From the NCBI GenBank assembly GCA_025617745.1, contig CM046858.1, positions 50,041,925-50,105,924 on the forward strand: a stretch of 64,000 bases of DNA, given 5' to 3'. A model generated the notes under the pieces. That model was not told the DNA's origin. It saw nothing but the letters and a program-made list of their open reading frames with translations, and did no database searches. The position numbers and the translations under genes are program-made. This stretch comes from Heliocidaris erythrogramma. Lineage: Eukaryota > Echinodermata > Echinoidea > Camarodonta > Echinometridae. Every line of letters begins with the position of its first letter. The first letter of the stretch is position 1. Positions 31,907-43,704 of this stretch are shown here, one piece after another.

Positions 31907-33676
31907 AGTTTCTTATAAAAAAATTACTGTGTACTATGGATTCTTGGTAAGGTTTTACATACGTGTCTCTGTTGATGAATTTAAAAAAATTCTGATATTC
32001 TACTTCTCCTCCCACATCCTTTCTTCTCTCTCTCTCTCTCCACTCTCGGTCTCTCTCTCTCTCTCTTTCTTGTCCACGAAGGCGCATGTTTTATGTGAAA
32101 TGATTTCACCATTAGAATCTGTCAGTGGTTATCAGTGTTTGCATTTTAAGATGAATCATACGAATTTTTTTTTTTTGTTAATCACAGTTATGATTAATAA
32201 ATGACACATTTTTTTAAAGCTTTGGGCCTCTTCTTTCATTTGATGACACTTATATGATACATACTTCCACAGCCGTAGCCAAGATTTTTTCAATAGGGGG
32301 GGGGGGGGGCAGACGTGAAGGATCCAACCACATAGCCAAGATTTCATTTTAGGGGGGCGGTTGTGAGCTCGCGAAGAGTGCAGATTTGGTGATGAGCACG
32401 CAAAGCGTGTTCCCCAGGGGAATTTTTCCCCCTCCCGCGCGAAGCGCGAAAGCTCTGACGTTTTATAGCAAATTTCAGAGAAAGATAACGGCTCGTAGCA
32501 ACTTTTTTTAGGTGGAAAGTTATTTCGACGTCCGGACTGCTTTTCAGTTATTTGGACGTAATACTGCACTGTAACAGGGATGGGTGCAGGGAGCTCTTAC
32601 GTTTTACTGCAAATTTTAGAGAAAGATAACGGCTCGTAGCAAACAATATTTTTAGGCGGAAAGTTATAGTTCGACGCCCTGAATGCTTTTCAGTTATTTG
32701 GACGTAATACTCCACTGTATGTAACAGGGGTAGGTGCAGGCGCGGATCCTTGCGTATTGACTGCAGTCATACCTGGGAATGTCCTATTAATCAATCGGGA
32801 AGGTCGCGAAATACCGTGGACAGCGCGGACACTTTTAGGATCACACCAGGAGTGGTAATATCACGGACTAGGACAATAAGGATGAATTTCCGACAACCAT
32901 TGAGATATGAGGACAATATCAGGTAATAATGCAAGGTTATAAATTCGTCGCCAACTTTGTTTGTTTTTTCTCATATGCATGCTAACCGTCATGGAGATCC
33001 ACCAAGCTGCAATTTATCTTGCTGTATTGCTTCAATTCCAAGTTGAGAGAGATACTCAGCTCGCCCTGTTGCCTCTTCCGTGTCTTGACCACAAATGACC
33101 TCAGCGGCTTGGCGCACTTGCTTAATACAGATCCGCATTGGCTCCGCGCTTTCCTGAAATATTCTGCATGGAGTCCGCTTGCCTTTGCTAAGCTGTCCGG
33201 CGAAATTTTTCCTGTATCTTTTGGGCTATCCAATATGAAGATTCATGAAAGAGACTACAAATATTGGACTTTTTATTTTCTTACTCAGTTTCACCTTATT
33301 TTTAAATTAGCAAAAGGAAATTTCGTAATAATTCCTCTGCCGAGATTCGAACTCGCGGTCCTTTCATAGATAGCGCACCAGATTGTCATGCTCATGCGTA
33401 CTCTCATCTCTAAGACACAAGTCATGAATATTCATATTGGATAGCCCCAAAGGTACAGGGAAAAAAATCGCGCCTGGCACTGCGGAGGCTTTCAAGAGCG
33501 TTTGCGGAGGAGGCAGAAGTGTTAAAGAAAGGCGAGATGTCATGACGATGTCCGCACGACAATGCACACAAATTGCCGAAGGTGTCAAGAAGTTCATTTC
33601 CGCGTCCAAATATTGGTCGAGACCAAAATTTGGACGCGGAAATTTTGCTCTCTATACAGAGGACCCGAACGTGCGG
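31907..33676. repeat. Tandem segmental duplication, unit 1 (1.77 kb)
   Basis: The unit begins GGAAGTTTCTTATAAAA and runs to a hairpin (33598-33641) and the junction CCCGAACGTGCGGAAG. It contains a (CT)n tract, a poly-G tract near 32297, two related 120-bp pieces around AACGGCTCGTAGCAA (about 32462 and 32600) and the foldback at 33195-33480. Relative to unit 2 it has about 303 extra bases (about 32776-33079). No gene. It is upstream of gene A. Confidence 0.85.
33195..33480. mobile_element. Foldback element with tRNA-like core (repeated at 34697-34982)
   Basis: Arms of about 50 bp contain GGGCTATCCAATATGAA at the left and its inverse at 33432-33448. The interior (33240-33420) closely follows the interior of 18174-18553 and has a tRNA-like GAGATTCGAACTCGCGG near 33340, read as a B box on the minus strand. 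The copy in unit 2 arose by the segmental duplication. Confidence 0.6.
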
Positions 33677-33792
33677 AAGTTTCTTATAAAAAAATTACTG
33701 TGTACTATGGATTCTTGGTAAGGTTTTACATACGTGTCTCTGTTGATGAATTTAAAAAAATTCTGATATTCTACTTCTCCTCCCACATCCTT

Positions 33793-33823
<31 letters not shown>

Positions 33824-35165
33824 CACTCTCGGTCTCTCTCTCTCTCTCTTTCTTGTCCACGAAGGCGCATGTTTTATGTGAAATGATTTCACCATTAGAA
33901 TCTGTCAGTGGTTATCAGTGTTTGCATTTTAAGATGAATCATACGAATTTTTTTTTTTTGTTAATCACAGTTATGATTAATAAATGACACATTTTTTTAA
34001 AGCTTTGGGCCTCTTCTTTCATTTGATGACACTTATATGATACATACTTCCACAGCCGTAGCCAAGATTTTTTCAATAGGGGGGGGGGGGGGGGGGGGGG
34101 CAGACGTGAAGGATCCAACCACATAGCCAAGATTTCATTTTAGGGGGGCGGTTGTGAGCTCGCGAAGAGTGCAGATTTGGTGATGAGCACGCAAAGCGTG
34201 TTCCCCAGGGGAATTTTTCCCCCTCCCGCGCGAAGCGCGAAAGCTCTGACGTTTTATAGCAAATTTCAGAGAAAGATAACGGCTCGTAGCAACTTTTTTA
34301 GGTGGAAAGTTATTTCGACGTCCGGACTGCTTTTCAGTTATTTGGACGTAATACTGCACTGTAACAGGGATGGGTGCAGGGAGCTCTTACGTTTTACTGC
34401 AAATTTTAGAGAAAGATAACGGCTCGTAGCAAACAATATTTTTAGGCGGAAAGTTATAGTTCGACGCCCTGAATGCTTTTCAGTTATTTGGACGTAATAC
34501 TCCACTGTATGTAACAGGGGTAGGTGCAGGCGCGGATCCTTGCGTATTGACTGCAGTCATACCTGGGAATGTCCTAGGTCCGTGTCTTGACCACAAATGA
34601 CCTCAGCGGCTTGGCGCACTTGCTTAATACAGATCCGCATTGGCTCCGCGCTTTCCTGAAATATTCTGCATGGAGTCCGCTTGCCTTTGCTAAGCTGTCC
34701 GGCGAAATTTTTCCTGTATCTTTTGGGCTATCCAATATGAAGATTCATGAAAGAGACTACAAATATTGGACTTTTTATTTTCTTACTCAGTTTCACCTTA
34801 TTTTTAAATTAGCAAAAGGAAATTTCGTAATAATTCCTCTGCCGAGATTCGAACTCGCGGTCCTTTCATAGATAGCGCACCAGATTGTCATGCTCATGCG
34901 TACTCTCATCTCTAAGACACAAGTCATGAATATTCATATTGGATAGCCCCAAAGGTACAGGGAAAAAAATCGCGCCTGGCACTGCGGAGGCTTTCAAGAG
35001 CGTTTGCGGAGGAGGCAGAAGTGTTAAAGAAAGGCGAGATGTCATGACGATGTCCGCACGACAATGCACACAAATTGCCGAAGGTGTCAAGAAGTTCATT
35101 TCCGCGTCCAAATATTGGTCGAGACCAAAATTTGGACGCGGAAATTTTGCTCTCTCCCGAACGTG
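33677..35165. repeat. Tandem segmental duplication, unit 2 (about 1.49 kb)
   Basis: Repeats 31907-33650 in the same order and orientation, near-identical by eye, with expanded (CT)n and poly-G tracts and a deletion of about 303 bp after CCTGGGAATGTCCTA (34575). It ends with the same CCCGAACGTGCGGAA word that joins the units. ORFs of 60-140 codons in it are shadows of repeats. Confidence 0.85.
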
Positions 35166-36915
35166 CGGAAACGCTGGGAAGTGTTTATGAATGATAAATG
35201 CAGTGAACGGAATCTTTCAAAAATATGCGGATAGGTTGCTGAATGAATGCGGATTTACTAATTTTGCATTCCGCGTCTTGTCTGCGCCCAAGTGGACGCC
35301 GGGTTTAATGAGGTACGTTTTCATTAACCTACTTGACCATGCAGTTATCAACAGAGCAAATTGTATTTCTGGTAACAGAATGGGGACAATCTGGGAGCCT
35401 TTGATAAAACATGGAAATGCAATCATCAGTTTACACCAACAGAGCTTTGTCATCCCTGGCTCATATTTACCTATTGAGGTGTATTATTAAAGGGCAGATA
35501 TTTAACTTCCTAGAAATGTGATTATCTCTTTGAAATTCAGATATCGTTGGCCAACGATGGTAGCCCTGCTTCATGTTGTCTTTTTTCATTCATGCGTGAA
35601 GTATGTATCATATGAGTGGCATCAAATGGCAGAAGATGTTCCAAGCTTTACAAATATGTATCATTTATTAATTATAATTATGATTAAGATATGATTAAAC
35701 ATATATACATCTCTGTTTCGTTTATATTTTATTTTCCTTTGATCTTTTTACTACGCCTTTCTCTTTCTCTATTCCTTAGAGCGCATGGGATTGATATTAG
35801 GTGATATAAATACAGTGTTATTATTATCATCATCATTATTAGTAGTAGTATTATTATTATTATTATTATTATATGTATGTTTGTGTGTGTGGTTGTGTGA
35901 GTGTGTGTATATACATAATACATGTATTTACATTTATATTTATCCATATTCATATATATGCAAAGAGCAAAAATCTAAAACCAAAATGAGCATAACACAG
36001 AGAAGAATCAATGTTTTTTTTTTTGAGGAATGTAGTAGTGGTGCAGCTTCGGCTGCGTCCGCTGGGCGTCTGTGCTCTAAATTTCATCATTTTGCTTGAT
36101 TAATATCTTTGATGCCTATTTTGGATATGTTTATTTGATACATGGGAACATTTGGAATATCCTAAAGCTTCGTTTGCGGTTTTACAGAACTTCATCTTTT
36201 TTTTGCGAGTCATTTTCTTCATCATATCCTTCATCGTTTTGCAGAACAAAATCATACCGGTCCCAGGAACACCTTTTCGTGTGTGTGTGTGTGTGTGCTT
36301 TTATGCACTTTGTAGACCCTGGTTCTTCAGCTCTTCTGTCCAGTGTTTATTTTATTTCTTTTCGTTCCTGTCTTGCGAACCAAGCAAATTTTTTCTGGCT
36401 ATAATAATAGCTGATATTTATTACATATGATTACATATGACAGACGGTGTTACGGACTATGACATGGAATATATTCGCCTTGCTCTTTTGTTTCTTCAAG
36501 ACTATACTTCATTTTCTCTATCTTGGATCACAACTTTCTACTACACACTACTTCTCCATATACTCAGAAGAGGGCTATTAAATCCTGTCCAGGCTGACCT
36601 TGCCTGCTTTGTTTTTGTTTCGACCGTTGGAACCGACAGCTGCTTTTACGATCACTCTCTCCGCATCTCTCTCCTTATGTGTGTGTGCGATGTCCAAGCC
36701 TGTTGCAGTCTACAGACTAGCATCTTTTGTAATTCATGTTTACAAACATTCTGGAGCTCACAATCAACGTTTATATGTCGCCCAGGAAGCGGTGTTTCCA
36801 GTGTCTCGAAGATGGATCTTGAGGATAATGGCGGGATATAGACACTGACTCATTTTTGTCTTTTTTTTAGTTTATAAGGGTGCAGGCGTGTGTGTCTGTG
36901 TGTATTTAAGGTGTC
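35166..36915. other. No gene seen; microsatellites and possible LINE 5' region
   Basis: A 99-codon frame at 35191-35490 resembles nothing known. (ATT)n and (GT)n microsatellites lie at 35820-35915. 36437-36915 may be the 5' UTR of the LINE starting at 36916. Confidence 0.4.
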
Positions 36916-37272
36916 ATGAACTTTCTTGTATTTTATTTTTTAATTTCGTGTTTATGTTCTTGCGGGGTTGCGTCTAGTTTTGAATATGTTACGATAAGAT
37001 CATTTAAACGCTTAAAATACTTTCACTCCCGAATTTTGTATTATCAGAACTCTGTGGCCACCTTTCAAACTACGTTATTTCAGACAAATAAGCAAATATT
37101 TTATCGTCTTTTCCTATCTGGTGACGTAGAAACTAATCCCGGTCCAAACTACAAATTTCCTTGCGGTAAATGTGATAAACCCGTAAAAAACAACCAACAT
37201 GGCCTATTGTGTTCCACCTGCCAAAAGTGGTACCATACTAAATGTCTTGAAATGAAAATTGGGTCTGTTTGA
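36916..37272 (+). pseudogene. LINE N-terminal region with 2A motif and PHD-like finger
   Basis: From the ATG at 36916 the product starts with a hydrophobic, signal-like MNFLVFYFLISCLCSCG. It then reaches LFLSGDVETNPGP at residues 65-77 (37108-37146), an exact match to the 2A consensus D-V/I-E-x-N-P-G-P. Translation through a 2A normally skips the last Gly-Pro bond, releasing the N-terminal peptide; here the break would fall between 37143 and 37144. A PHD-like finger follows (CGKCDKPV, LLCSTCQKWYHTKC). Its last W-x-C-x2-C lies in the next frame because of a frameshift near 37260, and the frame stops at 37272. 2A sequences at this position are known from echinoderm LINEs. Confidence 0.8.
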
Positions 37273-38243
37273 CGTGCTCATTACCACCTTTTTGTGACTC
37301 CCTTTTTACTCAATCCTGTGAAGATATTCAACCCTCTCAACCAAGTTTACCTCCTATCCCTGAAGTTAGAATACAGAATACTGTTGATGAAAGCGCTTTA
37401 TATGAATCATTTAATGATACTTTTAATGGTAAAGGGTTGCATCTTGTTCATTTGAATGTTAGATCAATTCTATTTAAAATACCTGAACTACGACTCCTTT
37501 TCTCCCAAAATAGAATCTCTGTAATTGCAATCACTGAAACGTGGTTAAACTCTTCCGTGAACGATGAAGAAGTTTGTATCGATGGATATTGCATTTTAAG
37601 ACGAGACCGTGTTGGAGAACATGGTGGTGGAGTATGTCTTTATATTAGAAATGACATTGCATTTAACGTACGAGAAGATCTTACACAAAATGATATTGAA
37701 TCGTTATGGATTGACATTCTATTACCCCATGCAAAAGCCATTACTCTAGGTGTTGTGTACAGACCCCCTACAGATTATTATTTTATTGAATATCTCACTG
37801 ACACCTTGGATAAATTAACAACAGATGATGAGGTTATAATTTTAGGGGACATGAATATCTGCCTTTTGCAGCAGTCTTCATTATCAAAAAAATACAAGAA
37901 TATTTTGAATTTAAATGGTTTGAGTCAACTTATAACTAAACCCACTCGAACAACATCGGCCACTTCATCATTAATAGACCATGTAATCAGCAGTAAAGAA
38001 GAAAATATTTGTCAAAGTGGTGTTATTGAAATTGGCCTAAGTGATCATTTTTTAACCTACTGCTCTAGGAAGCTAATAAGACCTGTATTCAGACAGCATA
38101 AAAATATAAATATTCGGTGTATGAGAAACTATTGTATAGATGATTTTAATAATGTTTTATCTCGAGTCAATTGGTCTGACATATTAGAATGTAAAGAAGT
38201 AAATACTGCGTGGTCAATTTTCAAAATATTTTCATGTCTATAG
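37269..38243 (+). pseudogene. LINE endonuclease domain (APE type)
   Basis: The domain nicks target DNA to prime reverse transcription. Seen in order: LVHLNVRSI, ITETWL, GGGVCLYIR, GVVYRPP, ILGDMNI, SLIDHVI and GLSDHFL. These cover the conserved Asn, Glu, Tyr, Asp-Asn and Ser-Asp-His residues, so the domain itself looks intact. It is out of frame with both the 2A/PHD segment and the RT segment. Confidence 0.8.
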
Positions 38244-39613
38244 TTGATAAATGTGCGCCATTAAAACAAGTAAGAATTAAGCAAAGAACCGATAAGTGGA
38301 TGAATGCTGAAATTATTTCGTTAATAAGGCAAAGAAATATAGCTTTTAAAAGAATGAAAAAGGATTGTGGTAATTTAGAATTAGAAAAGAAATATAAACT
38401 TTTACGTAATTTGGTGCAAAGAAAAGTGAGACAGGCTAAAGATGAATACTTCCAAAATCAAATTGATGAGCATAAAAATGATTCTAAAAAGTTGTGGAAG
38501 AATCTGAAAGATTTAGGTTGTAAAAACAAACAAAAGAATATTAAAGAGAATGTTATTAATATCCAAGGGGAGTTATGTCATGATAATATGAGGATAGCGA
38601 ACGAATTTAACAATTATTTCACAACTGTGGCAGAAAAATTAGCTAGTAATCTGCCAGATAGCAACACAAATGAATTTGGAACGGACAGTGTTAAATTACA
38701 AAAATTATACGACACTAAGGGTGTGTCGAAAGGTTGTTTTCTTTTTTCTCCTGTCAAAGAAAAGTTTGTTTTAGATGAATTAAATAAGTTGAAAATATCA
38801 AAAAGTACCGGGCTTGACTTGGTACCTGCCAGATTGAAGGATGGAGCTAAATATTTGTATAAACCTTTAACTTACATTATTAACTTATCTATCTCAACTT
38901 CCACCTTCCCTGATGAAATGAAAATTGCAAAAGTAACACCCCTTTATAAAAAGAAAGATAAAACTAATGTTAGCAATTATAGACCGATTAGCGTTTTAAG
39001 TATAGTCTCAAAGGTCCTAGAGAAATGTGTGTATGCCCAATTAGAGAACTACTTTCAAGAAAACAAAATAATATACGAATTTCAATCTGGTTTTAGAAAT
39101 GGTTATTCCACTGAAACTTGTCTTATTCACCTGTTAGATTTTGTCAGGAACGAAATTTCCCAAGGACGTTTTGTCGGGATGGTTCTTCTTGACTTGCAAA
39201 AAGCCTTCGATACCGTTAGCCATAATATACTATTAAGTAAATTCGAAGTAATGGGTTTAAATTATGCATGTGTGCAATGGTTTAGGTCTTACTTGACCAA
39301 TCGTCATCAAGTTGTCTCGTTGCAAAATGTACTCTCCGATTATATGCCCATAAGATGCGGAGTTCCCCAGGGGAGCATATTAGGTCCTATTCTTTCCATG
39401 TGCTACATTAATGATATGTGTGTTTGTGTCAACGACAGTAAATTACTTTTATATGCGGATGATAGTGTGTTACTATATTCTGGTACTGATCCTAAGCTGA
39501 TCGGGGAAAAACTTAGCTTAGAATTATCAAACTGTGTTAATTGGATGACAGCAAATAAGCTTAGCTTACATATTGGTAAAACCGTATTTTGTTTTGTTCG
39601 CGGGGTAGGCTGA
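38210..39613 (+). pseudogene. LINE reverse transcriptase, main part
   Basis: About 460 codons from VDKCAPLKQVRIK through a basic linker to the RT blocks: KVTPLYKKKDKTNVSNYRPI, QSGFRNGYSTETCL, LLDLQKAFDTVSHN, CGVPQGSILGP and the catalytic LLYADDSVLL near 39455. The frame is lost at about 39600 inside the thumb region. Catalytic aspartates are present. Confidence 0.85.
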
Positions 39614-40269
39614 AGTATACTGATGATTTCAATATAAGTTATAACAATCAACTCATTAAGAGACAGGATTCTGTGAAGTATTTAGGACTAAATATAGCTA
39701 GTGATCTTTCTTGCTCAAGTTTGGTTGACAGTATTGTCAAAAAAGCTAATGCTCGTCTAAAATTCTTGTATCGTTATCAAAATTGCATGAACTTAAAATC
39801 AAGACGCATTTTAAGTTTTTCCTTAATACAATGTTTATTTGATTATGCTAATGCGGCATGGTACTGCAGTCTAGGCAAGGTGGATCAAAACAAGTTAAAA
39901 ATAATTCAAAATAAGATTGTAAGATTTATCAATCACTTACCACCAAGAACACACATTGGGAAGAGTGAACTTGAAACAGCTGGTCTTCTTCATGTAAACC
40001 TTAGATCACAACAACTTTTAATTCACCATGTACATAAGATTTTTTACTCTAATGCAGATCACTATATTTCAGTTAATTTTACTCGCTCTTCAAGTGTTCA
40101 TGGGCATGACACTAGAAATAGTCAATTTAATTTCGTAGTGCCTAAGCGGAAAGGTAAAATTGGAAATTCCTTTTATTTTAACGGTATTCTTTTCTGGAAT
40201 TCCCTCCCAAATCATGTTAAAGTAGCTATCCAAAGAAAATCACAAATATGGCAATTAATGTATCACTAG
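39589..40269 (+). pseudogene. LINE reverse transcriptase, C-terminal part
   Basis: Continues the RT frame after the third break: SVKYLGLNI, CLFDYANAAWYC and FWNSLPNHVK, the usual thumb and C-terminal blocks of CR1/L2 proteins. About 16 codons after NSLPNHVKV the frame runs into unrelated sequence and stops. Confidence 0.8.
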
Positions 40270-41135
40270 AAACTGGGAAGCTTACAGATTGCAATCGTAT
40301 AAGTTTTATGTCAACTGCGTATCTGATGATTATAAAAACAACATAAATAAAAGCTCTTCTCAGCATCTGGAATATCCGAGGATTCGCCAGATATATAGCG
40401 ATGTTTTGATGTCGTCACACTAGGGATCGATCCTGCTTAAGCAGACGACGTCCTATAATGAATGAACGTGATTGCAATGCAATTATTTATCAAATTATAA
40501 AAAGTTTGGTACATTTAAACATGACCTTATTTCACACCATTCTAAAAGGGAAAGTGAACTGATTCTGATAACTAAAACCGTTTGATTGTAAATACACAGG
40601 AGAAGGGTCAATGATCAATGAAATAAACCCCACTTTCAAATTGAAAAGCCCTCCGAATAATATCACAGATTGTATTCGTTCCCTCTTGAAACGCCGAACA
40701 TGGCCCGGTGCAAGCAGCTGAAAATACAATGGCGTCTTATTTTGTTTACAAGTGACTGATTCCTTTATTTTTTTAACGTTGCATTTTTCATCAAAATAAT
40801 ACGATACACGAAGTTAAGAGTGAGGCAACAGACTAACATTAAGACTGACGCTAGTCAAGTAAGATAAATAAGTGAGGAGGAGATGACAAAACAGGCACTG
40901 AAAAATGTGTAAGATGTTATGGGACATCGTCTGCTTAGACAGGACTGGTCCTGAGCAGCGTTCAAGGAGCTCTTCAGCTGCTATATCGGGGGCTGTATTT
41001 TACCGTTTTATAATTGATAATAATCATTAATTCAAATGTTTCCAAGCGTTGAATTTGGATAACCTTGTTTAATTTATGCCATCTATGCAATAATAAGTAT
41101 TCAGCCAATATTTATTTTGATGGAATTTTCTTGCA
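40225..41135. mobile_element. Insertion within the LINE 3' coding end
   Basis: The LINE C-terminus is split between about 40225 and 41135. The insert has related inverted segments, GCTTAAGCAGACGACGTCC near 40437 and GACATCGTCTGCTTAGACAG near 40922, suggesting a non-autonomous DNA element. Exact ends and a target duplication were not resolved. Confidence 0.5.
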
Positions 41136-41683
41136 CTGTGATCTTTAAGTCAGTTAAGAATTTTTTACATTTTAAAAGGGTATTGAAGCATCATCTGAAA
41201 ATTGTGTCTACTCCATAACTATATTTCTCCTCTCCTTTTTGTAGCTCAGATGGTTTTTTCCTATATTATATGACTCATGTAACCAACGTTTATTATCGAT
41301 AGTTTCATTATGATTTTCTGTATATAGTTTTTTCCGTTGAGTAAGTCTTGTTTTCACGTTTATGTAATCTTCGCCTACTTTATGAAAATGTTATGTTTTG
41401 TTTTGCTACTTTAGTACATTCTTATTACTTGTCGTACGTGTACGATAGCCTTGTAGCCGTACTAATGTGTTTTCTTAGTGTATTTTTTAATCAGTTATTT
41501 AGGTAAGGACCCCATTGGAAATAAGCCATTTCGGCTTTCAAGGGCTATCCTGTCATGGTACCTGGTTATGTTTATATTGCAATATACCTGACGAATAAAT
41601 CAAATCAAAATCAAATACACTGTGTTTTAACAGGTGCAACCCTAGCTCTAGCCCTATATCTTTGAGGAAATAAAGCCAGGAGC

Positions 41684-41919
41684 AATAGACCTGTTTACTA
41701 AGTGATTCAAATTCTATGCATACTTTTGAAACAAAGGTTGTTCTTGACAACCTGAAAGCTTGCCAGAGGCTTGTCAGACATAGCAACAAGTAATGTATGC
41801 AAACTGGATTCCAAGTATTGTAGTTCATTCATTAATAACAGGTTAATGGAATACCTCGTTACTAGGTCCCCAGGAAAGAAACATCCATAAATTTGAATCA
41901 CTTAGTAAACAGGTCTATT
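41684..41919. mobile_element. MITE with AATAGACCTGTTTACTAAGT ends
   Basis: About 30-bp inverted ends (AATAGACCTGTTTACTAAGT continuing to GATTCAAAT) enclose 236 bp. No coding content. Confidence 0.75.
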
Positions 41920-42170
41920 GTCACCGGACAATATGTCAGAGCACCTCTAAAGGGGCGCGGTCAACGCTGGAAGATTGCCCACATAGTGCATGGCGGAATA
42001 AGGGTTAGTAAGAAATTGATGAACTTTGGCTGAATTGAAAACTAGGAAATAATGAATGCAAATTTAAAAATCACCTTTAGATACTGACCTTTAAGAAGAT
42101 TCCTCTTTGGAAATCTTATTAGTTAGGTTAGTCATGTTAGTGTTTGACTATTATTACTATGAACACGATG

Positions 42171-42401
42171 ACAAAGAAAGTGGACAAAATATACAGCTCC
42201 TCATTGTACCCTCCACAATTGTTCTGGTAGACAAAAAACATCCCTTCATTGCTATTATGTAAAATAAGTAGAACATGTGAATATGCATGTGACACCTGTT
42301 CTACATATTTTTACATAATAGCAATGAAGGCATGTTCTATTGTCTACCAGAGCAAGTGCGGAAGGTCCAATGAGGAGCTGTATATTTTGTCCGCTTCTTT
42401 G
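42171..42401. mobile_element. Near-complete hairpin (foldback MITE)
   Basis: The left arm 42171-42276 and right arm 42297-42401 are inverted copies with a few mismatches. Shared words include GGACAAAATATACAGCTCCT, CTGGTAGACAA and CTTCATTGCTATTATGTAAA. The loop is about 20 bases. Confidence 0.8.
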
Positions 42402-43156
42402 TTCGCCATGTTCAGAGTGTATAATAGCGCTTTCCATTAGCATTTCTTACGTTGTCACTTTTCTTGCAGGTGTCATCTGTCACATATTTTTACTTCAAAC
42501 AAAAAGGCTTTAAAGGATACCTATAACTTAAAAATCACTTAAAAGTACTTTCCTCTATACATGTATGGTAGAGGTTCTATGTCGCTATACCATTTTTAAA
42601 ATTTGGGCTTGGAATATGAATTTTCATTAAGCGTATGAGGGACTGGTGAGCACACTAGTCGCCGCACCAGCGGAGATGCAGGAGAGTTGAGCCACTTTTT
42701 TTTTTCATCATGGGCCATATTTCCTCAAACCTGTGGGTTGGAGAGCTTCTTCTCATTTGAAATTTAGCTCCTATGTCATAATACATTGTGGGTTATGATA
42801 TTCAAAGTGACTGCAAATTAGTAGTCCGTTTAAAAGAAAATTGTCGAATGGCACAAGTCTCCAGTAGGGTGAGGAGAGTTGACCATACTCATAATGAGAG
42901 TTGAGCCACCCACGGGAGAGTTGTGCCATCTTGTAAATGGGAGTAGGGAAAGACATTTTTCGTTTGTGGATTGGCCTGCATTGTCTAGTATAAAGTGCTG
43001 GTGTAATCGCCATAATTATGCATGATTTCTTAAATGGAAATACAATGACATTTACTAATGTTAAAATTGTTAAAACTATGAATTATTTCAGGCAGCAAAT
43101 GGATCTATTTTCCAAATTGTAGTCGCATCTTTGATACGTCGATCTATGCTGACTTA

Positions 43157-43704
43157 TGCCCCATTTACATTTGGTCTACGATCATCGTAGGGTAACCGTA
43201 AACTGATCGTATCCCTCTAATCGCACGATCTCCCTGGGGTGGCATACGACGATCGTACGATTTTCGTACGGATTCACGGTCTCCGTAGCCTCTACGATTT
43301 TGTTTAGCGCGGAGTTATACAAATTTTTCAAAATCGTAGGATCGTAGCCCTAAAACATCGTAGGTGGCATCGTACGATCAGCGCAGGGTCATTGTGCGGA
43401 GGCCTTGCGCTGATCATGCAGAGAGCGTACGATTTTTTTTCAACAGGGGAGCAAAAAGGCATCGTAAAGAAATCGTAAGATCTCCCTACGACCTCCGTAC
43501 AATCTCTGTACGATCTCCGTACAGCCTCTGTACGGCTTTGTCTTTGGCCCCTCTACGATGCCCAGTACATGAAATCGCACGATGACCGTAAATAATGTAA
43601 ACATAAAAATCGTAGCCCGTAGCCACCTACGATGTCCCCCAAATCGCAAGGAAAATCGTAGACTAATCCATTGTACGATGACCGTAGCAAATGTAAACTA
43701 GGCA
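43157..43704. mobile_element. MITE family rich in CGTACGAT-like motifs, copy 2
   Basis: The ends TGCCCCATTTACATTTGG and, inverted, TGCCTAGTTTACATTTGC match the copy at 10910-11659, with the same CGTACGAT-type interior. Flanks are TTA and TAA. Confidence 0.7.

Larger units (their letters stand above)
36916..41616 (+). mobile_element. CR1/L2-like LINE, nearly full length but inactive
   Basis: Encodes in order a 2A-bearing N-terminus, PHD-like finger, APE endonuclease and reverse transcriptase. Breaks lie near 37260, 38220 and 39600 (single-base frameshifts), and about 0.9 kb is inserted between about 40225 and 41135. The last codons (HFKRVLKHHLKIVSTP) precede a stop at 41217-41219. The 3' UTR ends with short AATCAAA-type repeats at 41595-41616, a CR1/L2-like terminus. 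The 5' boundary is not fixed. Confidence 0.85.

Noticed and set aside
32156..34419. ORFs of 70-140 codons present in duplicate
   Set aside because: They are duplicated because the DNA segment is duplicated; they cross homopolymers and a MITE and match no family.
35191..35490. 99-codon frame after the tandem duplication
   Set aside because: No recognisable motif, splice context or paralogue; left as unassigned sequence.
36916..37272. Host PHD-finger gene
   Set aside because: The 2A, PHD, endonuclease and RT order in one strand identifies a LINE ORF.
40225..41135. Intron in the LINE
   Set aside because: Splice signals do not fit the frame break and the insert has inverted segments; an inserted element is likelier.
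42171..42401. MicroRNA precursor
   Set aside because: Arms are over 100 bp with MITE-like ends; far longer than a typical animal pre-miRNA.
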